Shown: in pieces, positions 26,233 to 34,756 of the stretch
Numbering within the stretch: the stretch's first letter is position 1
Layout: each line of letters starts with the position of its first letter
NCBI GenBank assembly: GCA_013813715.1
Contig: JACCRF010000121.1
Coordinates: 48,604-112,603 of the forward strand
Length of the DNA: 64,000 bases
Direction: 5' to 3'
Source: Gemmatimonadaceae bacterium
Lineage (GTDB): Bacteria > Gemmatimonadota > Gemmatimonadetes > Gemmatimonadales > Gemmatimonadaceae
Program-made: the position numbers and the translations under genes
The notes under the pieces: generated by a model
Database searches by the model: none
Seen by the model: the letters and a program-made list of their open reading frames with translations, nothing else
Told to the model about the DNA's origin: nothing

Positions 26233-27084
26233 ATGTCCCTACTTCGACGCGCAACACCAATCGCCCTCCTCGCAGCAGCCTCGTGTTCCGACATTCAGAG
26301 TCCCCTTGACCCAACGCCCGAAACCCGCAGCTACCCCGGCTTCGACACGAGCATCTACCCCGGCGACGCAGCGATGCGCGCCTGGCTGAATCCCGGATCG
26401 CCGTATGAATGGGTCGGCTATTACCTCCCCGCCCCATGCCACCGCGACATTACGTGGAGCGGCAAACGGCCCGCGCTCACGGCGATGGGCTGGGGACTGG
26501 CAGTGATCTACGTCGGCCAGCAGACGTTCGAAGGAATCCCGGCGATCAGTGTCGCGCCGCAGGCATATGCAACACGATCAATCGCCCGCGCTACCATCAA
26601 CGAAGACCGGACCATCGAGCCGACGTGCTCTCGCACCCTGCTCACGCGCGCCCAGGGAATCACCGACGCGAACGATGCTATCGCGAAGACCCTCCTCGAA
26701 GGATTCCCCGCCGGCACCACGATCTTCCTCGACATCGAGTACATGACCACGATCCCCGCGAGCATGGAAGCGTACTACCGCGCATGGGTCGAGCGCGTGC
26801 TCGCAGACGGGAAATTCCGGCCCGGCATCTATGCGCACCGGTTCAACGCGCTCTCGATCTACGCCGGCGCATCCGAGGCCTACCGCGCCGCGGGCTCGGT
26901 CTCTCAACCCGCCTTCTGGATCGCGAGCACCGCCGGCTTCGCGCTCGGCAAACACCCCACCGACACTGGCTTCGACTTCGCTGTCGCGTGGCAGGGAATT
27001 CTCGACACACCGCAGACGTGGAACGGCCACACAATCAACATCGATGTGAACGTCGCGAGCAGCCGGTCCCCGTCCGCACCCTGA
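26233..27084 (+). CDS. Lipoprotein with DUF1906 (Rv2525c-like glycoside-hydrolase-like) domain
   Basis: A 283-residue exported protein. The N-terminus MSLLRRATPIALLAAASCSD is a lipoprotein signal with Cys18. A TIM-barrel-like domain of the DUF1906 family follows: YPGFDTSIYPGDAAMRAWLN, then WVGYYLPAPC, IFLDIEYMTTIPASMEAYYR, GIYAHRFNALSIYAGASEA and FDFAVAWQGI. Mycobacterial Rv2525c is related to glycoside hydrolase family 25-like folds and is linked to cell-envelope biology; no activity is established for this one. The conserved acidic D-I-E in the barrel is the likely active-site region. Stands alone, followed by a 115-nt gap. Confidence 0.82.
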   Translation: MSLLRRATPIALLAAASCSDIQSPLDPTPETRSYPGFDTSIYPGDAAMRAWLNPGSPYEWVGYYLPAPCHRDITWSGKRPALTAMGWGLAVIYVGQQTFEGIPAISVAPQAYATRSIARATINEDRTIEPTCSRTLLTRAQGITDANDAIAKTLLEGFPAGTTIFLDIEYMTTIPASMEAYYRAWVERVLADGKFRPGIYAHRFNALSIYAGASEAYRAAGSVSQPAFWIASTAGFALGKHPTDTGFDFAVAWQGILDTPQTWNGHTINIDVNVASSRSPSAP

Positions 27085-27199
27085 TTCGAAAAAGCCAACG
27101 AAAGAATTATACGCCGTGCTTCTGGGCTCTCGCGTCTTCGCCGTTCTCGGGTGACTTTCCGTTCCAAGCCCTCCACCCTCCCACAGCAATCTCCCTTCA

Positions 27200-29041
27200 A
27201 TGCTTGACACTCGCCTCCTCTGCCCAGCCGTCCTGCTCGCCGCATGCGCGTCCGTCTCCCGCGCCCAACCGCAGCCCAGCGCTCGCTTCGCCGCCCTCGC
27301 CAACGAGTTCGTCTTTACGACGCTCGCGTTCTCTCCCGCCAATGCCACGCAGGCGGGCCTGCATCGGTACACCGACCGGCGCACGGGGAGAACGCTCGCG
27401 CTTTCGCAAATGCTCGACGACTACTCGCCAGCCGGAATGGCCAGGCAGCGCGCCTTCTACGAAAACTTCCGCCGCCGGCTCGGGCAGCTTTCCGACACAC
27501 GGCTCGACCCGCAGACGCAGGCCGACCACGAGATTCTGCAGAACGCCGTCGCCGCCGCGTTCTATGGAATGGACGAGGAGCAGTTCGCGAAGTGGCGGCC
27601 GCAGATCTATCCCGAAAACCTGGGGTCGGCACTCTTCTCGAACATGTCGCTCGAATACGCGGACAAGAGTATCCGCGCCCGCGACCTCGCCGCCCGCCTC
27701 GAGAAGGTGCCCTCGTTCGTAAATCACGCGATCGGCAACCTCACCGCATCGAACGAGATCTTTCGTCGGGTGGCGATCGAGTCGACCGAAGGAGTGAAGG
27801 ATCTCATCAAGGCCACCGGCGCCGATTTCGTGCGCGGCACTCCGTCTGAGCGCCGTTACGCGCGCGCACAACCGGCCGCGGTCGCGGCGCTCGATCGGTT
27901 CATCGCGTTCGTCCGCGACGATCTCTCGAAGCGGCAACAGCGCGACTGGCGGATGGGGAAGGAGAGATTCGACGCAAAGTTCCGCCACTATCTCCAGGTG
28001 AGCGGCACGCCGCAGGATCTGCTGCGCGCGGCCGAGGACAGCCTCCGGCTCACGCGGCAGACGATGCTGCGGCTCGCGACGCCACTCCACGATCAGTGGT
28101 TCGCCGGTCACCGCCATCCGAACGACGATGCCGACGCCTATCTCAACTTCATCGTCAGCGAGGTGATGCAGCGAATCGGGGCCGAGCACGTCCACCGCGA
28201 TTCGATCGTGCAGCAGGGCCAGAAGGACGTCGAGATGCTCCAGCGCGTCGTTCGGGAGCGGCGGCTCATGTCGCTCGACGACTTCTCCAATATCCGCGTT
28301 ATTCCGACTCCACTGTTCGTGCGCGGGATTTACGGAGTCGCCGGTGCCGTATTTGCCCCCGCGCTGCAGCCGGATCTCGCGACGTTTTACTGGGTCACCC
28401 CGATATCACGCGACTGGACCGAAGAGCGCGCCGAATCCAAGATGCGCGAGTACAACCGGTATCAGATGCTGCGGCTCAGCATCCACGAATCGGTGCCCGG
28501 GCACAACATCCAGGGCGAGTACGCCAACCGCATCACGCCCGAGTGGCGCCGGCTGCTCCGCGTCGTGTACGGCAACACTCCGTACGTCGAAGGCTGGGCC
28601 GTCTACGCCGAGCGCGTGATGGAGGACGCGGGCGTGAACGCGGGCGACACGGTGAAGATGCGGCTCAACGGGCTCAAGTGGATGGCCCGCATCTACATGA
28701 ACGCGATCATCGATGTTCGGCTTCACACGATGAACATGAACGGCGATTCCGCGGTCGCCCTCATGATGCGCGACGCGTTCCAGGAGCGTCCCGAGGCGGA
28801 AGCAAAGCTTCAGCGGGCGCAGCTCGATTACGTGCAGCTCATGACGTACATGGCGGGCGTCCACGAGTGGACGAACCTGCGGCGCGACGTCGAGCAGAAG
28901 GAGGGCCGCAGCTTCAACATGTGCCGGTACCACGACACAGTTCTGCTCTACGGCCCAGTGTCGGTACCGACTGTGCGGAAGCTTTACATGGCGGGAGTGA
29001 GGCCCACCGCTAAACCGCCGGCGTCGAGGTGCGGCGGGTGA
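27200..29041 (+). CDS. Secreted DUF885 family protein, putative zinc peptidase-like
   Basis: A 613-residue protein with an N-terminal export signal (MLDTRLLCPAVLLAACASVS; Cys16 could be a lipid-attachment site). The DUF885 body follows, with HESVPGHNIQGEYANR (H-E-x-x-P-G-H, resembling the metal-binding H-E-x-x-H helix), YVEGWAVYAERVMEDAG (the downstream Glu typical of gluzincin-like proteins), and the arginine-rich RLNGLKWMARIYMNAIIDVR with a late YMAGVHEWTNLRRD. The length is usual for DUF885. Function is predicted hydrolysis of peptides in the periplasm or outside the cell. It is convergent with imuA, with only 13 bases between stop codons and no terminator-like hairpin. Confidence 0.87.
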   Translation: MLDTRLLCPAVLLAACASVSRAQPQPSARFAALANEFVFTTLAFSPANATQAGLHRYTDRRTGRTLALSQMLDDYSPAGMARQRAFYENFRRRLGQLSDTRLDPQTQADHEILQNAVAAAFYGMDEEQFAKWRPQIYPENLGSALFSNMSLEYADKSIRARDLAARLEKVPSFVNHAIGNLTASNEIFRRVAIESTEGVKDLIKATGADFVRGTPSERRYARAQPAAVAALDRFIAFVRDDLSKRQQRDWRMGKERFDAKFRHYLQVSGTPQDLLRAAEDSLRLTRQTMLRLATPLHDQWFAGHRHPNDDADAYLNFIVSEVMQRIGAEHVHRDSIVQQGQKDVEMLQRVVRERRLMSLDDFSNIRVIPTPLFVRGIYGVAGAVFAPALQPDLATFYWVTPISRDWTEERAESKMREYNRYQMLRLSIHESVPGHNIQGEYANRITPEWRRLLRVVYGNTPYVEGWAVYAERVMEDAGVNAGDTVKMRLNGLKWMARIYMNAIIDVRLHTMNMNGDSAVALMMRDAFQERPEAEAKLQRAQLDYVQLMTYMAGVHEWTNLRRDVEQKEGRSFNMCRYHDTVLLYGPVSVPTVRKLYMAGVRPTAKPPASRCGG

Positions 29042-29054
29042 ATCACATCCAGAG

Positions 29055-29762
29055 CTAACTTTTCTGCGCCTTGTTTTTCGGTAGTCCCCGTCGATCCGGC
29101 AGTCCTGGCTCCAGCCCCATCCTGAGACCATACGACACGACCGGCACCGCGAGCTCCGCATGCCGGTTCCAGCCCAGCGATTGCGCGTGCACCCGCACTG
29201 TCGCCGAACATGCTTCGGCGGGCTCGCCGAATGGATCCCTGCGCCATACATAGCTCTGCGGCATAATCCGCGAGCTGAGCCGTACGCTCGCCATCGATGT
29301 ATGAGAAGTCAGCGCCACGAACGCAGCGCCACCTTCGCGTGCCGCCCGTGAGAGGCGCACCATCTCCATTCCCGCCGGCTCCGATCCGGCAAGCACTACC
29401 AGCGCGAAGCCTCCACACCGCAACAGTTCCTCCGCGGCTCTCAGCGAATTCCTGCGATTGGCGGGACGCACGAGTATCGGCCCCTCTTCCCAGAACTCTC
29501 CCGCTATCGTGCCCAGCCCGTCTATCCACGCCGAGCGCTCGCCGGTGCGGGCGGTGGTCATGCAGGCCGTTCGAAGGATGGCGGTCGCCCCGCCCTGCGG
29601 CATCCATACGGTGAGCCGGCCGCGCGAGAGACCGCCGCCAGGCAGTATCGTATCGAGCACCCCGATCCCGGTCGCGACCGGCACCGCCGTCCGGTGCGTG
29701 ACCGGCGTCGCATCGGGGAATCGCTGCTCGAGGAGGGAGCGAAGAGAGGCAGTGGAAGACAT
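29055..29762 (-). CDS. imuA: ImuA-like RecA-fold protein (mutasome subunit)
   Basis: A 235-residue RecA-like protein. The start VPVATGIGVLDTILPGGGLS and G-R-L-T match the segment before the P-loop in RecA and ImuA. The P-loop itself is degenerate: residues 54-61 read M-P-Q-G-G-A-T-A where RecA has G-P-E-S-S-G-K-T, so the ATP-binding Lys is missing. Downstream are GGFALVVLAGSEPAGMEMVR (Walker-B-like strand) and FVALTSHTSMASVRLSSRIM. ImuA proteins work with ImuB and DnaE2 in mutagenic bypass of DNA damage. Isolated from imuB and dnaE2 but preceded by the same box at the same 22-nt distance as imuB. Confidence 0.82.
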   Translation of the reverse strand: MSSTASLRSLLEQRFPDATPVTHRTAVPVATGIGVLDTILPGGGLSRGRLTVWMPQGGATAILRTACMTTARTGERSAWIDGLGTIAGEFWEEGPILVRPANRRNSLRAAEELLRCGGFALVVLAGSEPAGMEMVRLSRAAREGGAAFVALTSHTSMASVRLSSRIMPQSYVWRRDPFGEPAEACSATVRVHAQSLGWNRHAELAVPVVSYGLRMGLEPGLPDRRGLPKNKAQKS

Positions 29763-29784
29763 GGAATCTGCCTATGAGTGTATA

Positions 29785-29801
29785 CCGAATAAATCCCGAA
29801 C
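29785..29801 (-). promoter_or_regulatory. SOS-type box upstream of imuA (TTCGG-N6-TTCGG)
   Basis: On the minus strand the sequence reads GTTCGGGATTTATTCGG, directly followed by TATACA, a good -10, and directly preceded by CTTGTG as a -35-like element, so the box fills the promoter spacer. It ends 22 nt before the ATG of imuA. It is nearly identical to the dnaE2 box (TTCGGGGTTTATTCGGTAT against TTCGGGATTTATTCGGTAT). Confidence 0.7.
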
Positions 29802-29882
29802 ACAAGACTACGTCGAGGTGGAGGTCAAAAGGACTGCGAGGCGATAAGCAGCGGCCGAGCCGCTGATCACCGATGCGCTTGA

Positions 29883-30269
29883 TCACCCGAACCACATCTT
29901 CCCGGCCACGAGCACCAGAAAAATCGAGAACGCGCGCCGGAGTTGAACCGGCGAGAGCTCATGCGCGAGCCGCGCGCCGATCCATGCCCCGAGAAGCAGC
30001 CCCAGCGCGACCCATAGCGAGGCGGCGATATTGAGATTCCCCCGCCTGTAATACTCCCACGCGCCGAGCGCGCCAACCGGGAGCAGCAGCGCGCCCAGCG
30101 ACGTCCCGGTGGCGACGATCGGAGCGAATCCGGAGATCAGAATGAGAGCAGGCACAATTACGAGGCCGCCGCCAATCCCGAAGACACCGGACAGAATTCC
30201 GGCGGCGAATCCGACGATGAGGAAGATGAGTATCAAACCAGTCTCTCCGGTTGTGTGTGGCGCTGCCAC
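29883..30269 (-). CDS. Half-size TauE/SafE family permease
   Basis: A 128-residue membrane protein with four hydrophobic segments. The first is LILIFLIVGFAAGILSGVFG followed by IGGG, the glycine-rich signature of TauE/SafE exporters, and it ends with HELSPVQLRRAFSIFLVLVA. Full family members are about 250 residues with this half duplicated; a single half implies a dimer or a partner elsewhere. The GTG at 30269 is used; no ribosome site is obvious. Proposed cargo in the family is sulfite, sulfonates or organic anions, unknown here. Lies 120 nt upstream of the imuA start, in the same direction. Confidence 0.8.
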   Translation of the reverse strand: MAAPHTTGETGLILIFLIVGFAAGILSGVFGIGGGLVIVPALILISGFAPIVATGTSLGALLLPVGALGAWEYYRRGNLNIAASLWVALGLLLGAWIGARLAHELSPVQLRRAFSIFLVLVAGKMWFG

Positions 30270-30434
30270 GCTGTGCCCTCCAATATTCCCCGCACCGGCG
30301 CCAAGCGCGAGGGAGCCCCGTTACGTGCCTCGTCTTCTTTTTTCTCTCGTTCTCTCGCTGCGATCTCTGCGCTCTCCGCGCTCTCTCTGGGGCGTCGGCC
30401 CTCCGCGCCCCCGGCGCTTCACAGTGGTTACGAC

Positions 30435-30791
30435 TTGATCTGGAGGTTGCTCGCCCGCGCAAGCGCCGCGGTGCACATCGCCTATGTCCTGTTCGTCGTG
30501 CTCGGCTCCCTCCTCGTGCTCCGACGGCCGGGCCTCATCTGGATCCATCTGCTGGCGGTTGCCTGGGCGGTCGCGACGCTGTCCTTCGACCTCGGCTGCG
30601 CCCTCACGCCATTGGAGAAAACATTCTGGCGGCGGGGCGGACGGGAGCCGTATCCCGAGGGATTCCTTCAACACCACGTGCTGCGCTATCGCTTTCCGCC
30701 GGAAAAATCGCGTCAGTACCACCTCGCCCTCGGCGCCGGCGTTCTCCTCCTCAACGCCGCCGTATACGCGCTGATCATGCGGGGCGGCTGA
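30435..30791 (+). CDS. DUF2784 family membrane protein
   Basis: A protein of about 118 residues with three or four hydrophobic segments: ASAAVHIAYVLFVVLGSLLV, LIWIHLLAVAWAVATLSFDL and YHLALGAGVLLLNAAVYALI. The loop CALTPLEKTFWRRGGREPYP with F-L-Q-H-H is the typical C-P-L-T-x-x-E-N and G-G-F-x-x-H region of DUF2784. Function unknown. The start is uncertain: no ATG fits the homologous region, and TTG at 30435 or 30447 is proposed. The longer in-frame reading upstream is low-complexity Ser/Arg/Leu sequence and unlikely to be protein. Confidence 0.72.
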   Translation: MIWRLLARASAAVHIAYVLFVVLGSLLVLRRPGLIWIHLLAVAWAVATLSFDLGCALTPLEKTFWRRGGREPYPEGFLQHHVLRYRFPPEKSRQYHLALGAGVLLLNAAVYALIMRGG

Positions 30792-30870
30792 AGGACCAAC
30801 AAGGAGCGTTCCGTTCCTTGGAACTTCAGAACGGAGAACCGCCAGGCTTCCTGCAGCCCGCTCGATGGGT

Positions 30871-30990
30871 CGCTGCCGGCTGCCGGCCCGTACGGAACCG
30901 CAATTCACGAGTCGCTTGTCGGCATCTGCGTTTGCGACGGCGATTGGAGGCCGGGCACCCCGCGTTGTGCTTGAGGCGGCGGCCGGCAGC
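30871..30990. repeat. Dispersed GC-rich element, copy 1, with inverted ends
   Basis: The 386-nt gap before the EF-G-like gene contains a 120-bp element that begins CGCTGCCGGCTGCCGGCCCG and ends GGCCGGCAGC, so the ends can pair as GCTGCCGGC/GCCGGCAGC. A related element of 125 bp with the same ends lies at 37027-37151. Over the first 36 bases the two copies agree at about 28. No gene is visible inside. The rest of the gap (30991-31177) shows nothing further except CCTC/TTTTCC-rich low-complexity sequence. Confidence 0.55.
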
Positions 30991-31177
30991 GCCTTTGAGG
31001 CCGGAGGCCGGTCGCAGGGTAGTCCTATTTTCCGTCCTCATCTTTTCCGTCCTCACCTTCCATTCCTCGTGACCCCGTCCCACTTTACCAGACAGGTCAC
31101 CCCGCGAGTACGCGACATGCAGTAAGCGCCGGGCGCCGTCTCAAACCACCCCACCCCTCGCCGAGCAAAGCCCGTCT

Positions 31178-33280
31178 ATGCGAGAGTACAAGAGCGAAGA
31201 CATTCGCAACATCGCTGTCGTCGGACATGGAGCGAGCGGCAAGACCACACTGGTCGATGCGCTCGCTTTTGTTTCCGGATCCTCCAGGCGTCACGGCTCC
31301 GTCCGTGACGGAACCGCGCTCACCGACTTCGACAAGGAAGAGACGGAGCGCGGTTTCTCCATCAGCCTCGCGTGCGCGCACGCTGAGTGGATGGACACGA
31401 AGATCAACCTGCTCGACACGCCCGGTTACTCGGACTTCCAGGGCGAAGCGATGGCGGGCCTTACCGCCGCCGACGGAGCGCTCGTCGTCGTCACCGCGAC
31501 CGGCGGCGTCGAAGTCGGCACGACGCGGATGTTCAACGAGGCGATCGACCGTCGCGATCCGGTGCTCTTCGTCATCTCGATGCTCGACAAGGAGCACGCC
31601 TCATTCGATGCCGTCTATGACTCGATCAAGAGCAAGCTCACGCCGCGCGTCATACCGGTCGAAGTCCCGATCGGTGAAGGCCCTGAGTTCCACGGTATCC
31701 TGAATCTGTTCGATAGAAAGGCGCACATCTTCAAGCGGGGCACGAAGACCGGCGAGTACGAGGAAGTGGACATTCCCGCCGAGTACAGGCCGCAATTCGA
31801 CAAATACTACGAGCAGCTCATCGAGGGAATCGCCGCTACCGACGATGTGCTCCTCGAGAAATATCTTGGCGGTGAAGAGATCGACCGCGGCGATGCGCTG
31901 AACGCGATGAAGGAAGCGATGAAACGGCAGGAGCTCTTTCCCCTCTTCTGCTGCTCGTCAGACCTCACCTACGGTACGCAGGCGCTGCTCACGAAAATCG
32001 TCGAGCTCATGCCCTCCGCGTACGAGATGGAGGAATTCCACGCGTTCACCGGCGCGGAAGGCGACCATGCAGTCGAGATTCACGCCACCGACACCAGTCC
32101 GCTCACCGCGCTGGTGTTCAAGACGCATTCGGAGCCGCACGTCGGTGACGTTTCGTTCTTCCGCACTTTCTCGGGCATGATGATGAACGGCCAGGAAGTG
32201 TTCAATGCCACGCGCGGCGGGTCGGAGAAAATGGCCCATCTGGCGATTCCGCAGGGCAAGGAGCGCATCGACGTGCCGTTTCTCCATCCCGGCGACATCG
32301 GATGCGTGGCCAAGCTCAAGAACACACATACGAACGATACCCTCTCCACCCGCGAGCATCCGGTGAGGCTTCCCGGGGTCGAGTTCCCCGAGCCGCGCGT
32401 CGTGTACGCCGTTCACGCGACTGCCCGTGGCGAGGAGGAAAAGCTGCAGCAGGGTCTGCACCGGCTGCACGACGAGGACACCTGCTTCCAGACGCACTAC
32501 AACGCCGAAACGCACGAGACGATCGCCGCCGGACTGGGCGAGCGACATCTCGACGTTGTCCTGGCGCGCCTCAAGCGGCATTACGGAGTTACCGCCGAGC
32601 TCAAGAAGCCGCAGATCGCCTATCGCGAGACGATCGTGGCGAAGGGAGATGGTCAAGGCCGCCACAAGAAGCAAAGCGGAGGGAAAGGGCAGTTCGGCGA
32701 CTGCTGGGTGAGGATGTCGCCGCGTCCGCGCGGCTCAGGCTACAACTTCGTCAACGCCGTCGTCGGCGGGTCGATTCCAAGCAAGTTCATTCCCGCCGTC
32801 GACCGCGGCATCCAGGAGGCTTCGGCGCGGGGCGTCATCGCCGGGTTCCCGATGGTGGATTTTCAGGTGGAGGTTTACGACGGATCGTACCACTCGGTAG
32901 ACTCCAACGAGATGTCGTTCAAGCTCGCCGGCATTCAGGCGTTCAAGACCGTGGCTCAGAAATGCAAGCCGATTCTGCTCGAGCCGCTCGAGGAGATCGA
33001 TGTCACGACTCCCGACGCCTACCTCGGCGACGTCCTCGGCGACATCTCCGCGCGCCGCGGACACATACTCGGTACCGACACTGTTCCAGGCGGGAGGTCG
33101 AAGGTGCACGCGGTGGTGCCCCAGGCCGAGCTGCATCTGTACGCTACGGATCTGTTCTCCAAGACGCACGGCCATGGGACGTTCGTGCAGCGCTTCAAGG
33201 GTTACGAGCAGATGCCGCCCGAAGCGACGCAGCGTGTCGTTAACGAGAGCCGGGGAATGCACGCCGCCGTCGGAGAGTAG
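31178..33280 (+). CDS. Elongation factor G-like GTPase (EF-G paralogue)
   Basis: A 700-residue translational GTPase of full EF-G length. The G1 loop is VVGHGASGKTTLVDAL (residues about 14-29), switch II is NLLDTPGYSDF, domain IV includes SGGKGQFGDCWVRMSPRPRG with SIPSKFIPAVDRGIQEA, and domain V has GDISARRGHILGTDTVPGGR. The G4 guanine-recognition motif, normally N-K-x-D, reads S-M-L-D here (FVISMLDKEHASF). Switch I (LTDFDKEETERGFSISLACA) matches EF-G, so GTPase function is likely. It could be the EF-G2-type paralogue whose role differs from canonical translocation; no other ribosomal genes are adjacent, supporting that view. Confidence 0.88.
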   Translation: MREYKSEDIRNIAVVGHGASGKTTLVDALAFVSGSSRRHGSVRDGTALTDFDKEETERGFSISLACAHAEWMDTKINLLDTPGYSDFQGEAMAGLTAADGALVVVTATGGVEVGTTRMFNEAIDRRDPVLFVISMLDKEHASFDAVYDSIKSKLTPRVIPVEVPIGEGPEFHGILNLFDRKAHIFKRGTKTGEYEEVDIPAEYRPQFDKYYEQLIEGIAATDDVLLEKYLGGEEIDRGDALNAMKEAMKRQELFPLFCCSSDLTYGTQALLTKIVELMPSAYEMEEFHAFTGAEGDHAVEIHATDTSPLTALVFKTHSEPHVGDVSFFRTFSGMMMNGQEVFNATRGGSEKMAHLAIPQGKERIDVPFLHPGDIGCVAKLKNTHTNDTLSTREHPVRLPGVEFPEPRVVYAVHATARGEEEKLQQGLHRLHDEDTCFQTHYNAETHETIAAGLGERHLDVVLARLKRHYGVTAELKKPQIAYRETIVAKGDGQGRHKKQSGGKGQFGDCWVRMSPRPRGSGYNFVNAVVGGSIPSKFIPAVDRGIQEASARGVIAGFPMVDFQVEVYDGSYHSVDSNEMSFKLAGIQAFKTVAQKCKPILLEPLEEIDVTTPDAYLGDVLGDISARRGHILGTDTVPGGRSKVHAVVPQAELHLYATDLFSKTHGHGTFVQRFKGYEQMPPEATQRVVNESRGMHAAVGE

Positions 33281-33311
33281 CACCGGAACCAGCGCCAGCA
33301 GACCGTCGCGT

Positions 33312-34136
33312 ATGCAGAACCGGCCGGTCGTGCGTGCGGCAACATTCGGGTTCTTTATAGCGAAGAAATGGCGTGGCCTGACTGCGCTGGCGATCCTTGC
33401 GTCTGCAGTCGCGGGCTGCCGGCGCGAGCCGGCGCCTGCCGTACGCCAGGACAGGGCGCAGGTCGCCGAAGTCGCCGCTCCGCAGTATCCGGCGAGCGCG
33501 TTTCCGAGTCCCGACCGACCCGTCGCTTCGATTGTCTCACCGAAGTGGGATGACGAAGGGGCGCGCGACCGCGTGCGCGAAGCCGATACGGTGATGGCGC
33601 TGCTCGGCATCACCAGCGGAATGGGGGTCGCCGACATCGGGGCGGGCAGTGGCTACTATTCAGTTCGCCTCTCTCCCCGCGTCGGGCCTGCGGGTCGGGT
33701 CTACGCTGAGGATATCATGCCCGAGTACCTGCGCGCACTCGAGAAGCGTGTCGCCACGGGGAAACTCTCCAATGTGCAGACCGTTCTCGGAAAGGCCGAT
33801 CATCCGCGGCTGCCGCCGGCATCAATCGACCGAGCGCTGTTGGTCCATATGTACCACGAGATCCAGCAACCTTACGCACTCATGTACAACCTCTTTCCTT
33901 CGCTGCGAAGCGGCGCCATGGTGGGCGTCGTCGACGTCGATCGCCCAACGCGGTCACACGGCACGCCGCCCGCCCAGCTTCGCTGCGAAATGTCCGCGAC
34001 CGGCTTTCGCCAGATCGCATTCCACGCACTTCGTGTAGGTTACCTGGCGGTGTTCACGCCCGTGACACGCAGCGCGCCTGATGATGTCCGCAAGGCGCTC
34101 GCGCGCCCCGGGTTCAAACCGGATCAATGCCAATAG
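33312..34136 (+). CDS. SAM-dependent methyltransferase-like protein with lipoprotein signal
   Basis: A 274-residue protein. Residues 1-36 form a basic head, a hydrophobic stretch and a lipobox (LTALAILASAVAGCRREP, Cys after V-A-G), suggesting lipid anchoring outside the cytoplasmic membrane. The rest is a class I methyltransferase fold: GMGVADIGAGSGYYSVRLSP (motif I, D-x-G-x-G-x-G), GRVYAEDIMPEYLRAL, ALLVHMYHEIQQPYALMYNL and GAMVGVVDVDR. A SAM-binding fold with an export signal is unexpected because SAM is cytoplasmic, although similar annotated proteins exist. Starts 31 nt after the EF-G-like gene and is followed by the small secreted protein gene after 11 nt, probably one transcript. Confidence 0.8.
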   Translation: MQNRPVVRAATFGFFIAKKWRGLTALAILASAVAGCRREPAPAVRQDRAQVAEVAAPQYPASAFPSPDRPVASIVSPKWDDEGARDRVREADTVMALLGITSGMGVADIGAGSGYYSVRLSPRVGPAGRVYAEDIMPEYLRALEKRVATGKLSNVQTVLGKADHPRLPPASIDRALLVHMYHEIQQPYALMYNLFPSLRSGAMVGVVDVDRPTRSHGTPPAQLRCEMSATGFRQIAFHALRVGYLAVFTPVTRSAPDDVRKALARPGFKPDQCQ

Positions 34137-34147
34137 ACGGAGAATGC

Positions 34148-34756
34148 ATGCGTACGCCACTCGTCATCGTCGCCGTCGTCGCGACCGCACTCGACGCCCG
34201 CGCCCAGACCGCCGTATCCTATCCACCCGCTGAGCGCCAGATCGCGGCAGCAGTGAGTCCATTGCCGGAGCCGCTCCGAAAGGGAGCCGCCGTGCTCGGC
34301 TTCGCGTCCGACGGAAAGCTCACGCGCCTCCGAAGGGGCACCAACGACATGGTATGCGTTGCCGACGATCCGTCGGGCAAGACATTCCACGTGGCGTGCT
34401 ATCACAAGTCGCTCGATCCGTTCATGGCCCGCGGGCGCGAGCTCAAGAGGCTCGGCAGATCCCGCGAAGCGATTGACACCGTCCGACTCGCGGACGTGCG
34501 GCGCGGGCGATATGCGATGCCGTCGAAGCCGGCTACGCTGTACCAGTACTTCGCGCCCCGCGACAGCGTGGACGCTGCGACCGGTGCGATCAGCGGTGCA
34601 TCCTATCTGTACGTCGTGTACATCCCGTGGGCGACTGAGAAATCCACGGGTCTTACGGCGAATCCGCTGGATGGCGGCCCGTGGATAATGGCTCCGGGCA
34701 AGCCGTGGTCGCACATCATGATCGCACCGCAGAAGAAGGCCCGCGTGACACCGTGA
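34148..34756 (+). CDS. Secreted protein of unknown function
   Basis: A 202-residue protein with a clear signal peptide (MRTPLVIVAVVATALDARAQ, cleavage after A-R-A or A-Q-T). The mature part has SDGKLTRLRRGTNDMVCVAD, TFHVACYHKSLDPFMARGRE and SGASYLYVVYIPWATEKSTG, ending GGPWIMAPGKPWSHIMIAPQ. I do not recognise the family. Two Cys residues could pair after export. The ATG at 34148 with GGAG upstream is preferred to 34127. The stop overlaps the next GTG start by four bases. Confidence 0.78.
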   Translation: MRTPLVIVAVVATALDARAQTAVSYPPAERQIAAAVSPLPEPLRKGAAVLGFASDGKLTRLRRGTNDMVCVADDPSGKTFHVACYHKSLDPFMARGRELKRLGRSREAIDTVRLADVRRGRYAMPSKPATLYQYFAPRDSVDAATGAISGASYLYVVYIPWATEKSTGLTANPLDGGPWIMAPGKPWSHIMIAPQKKARVTP

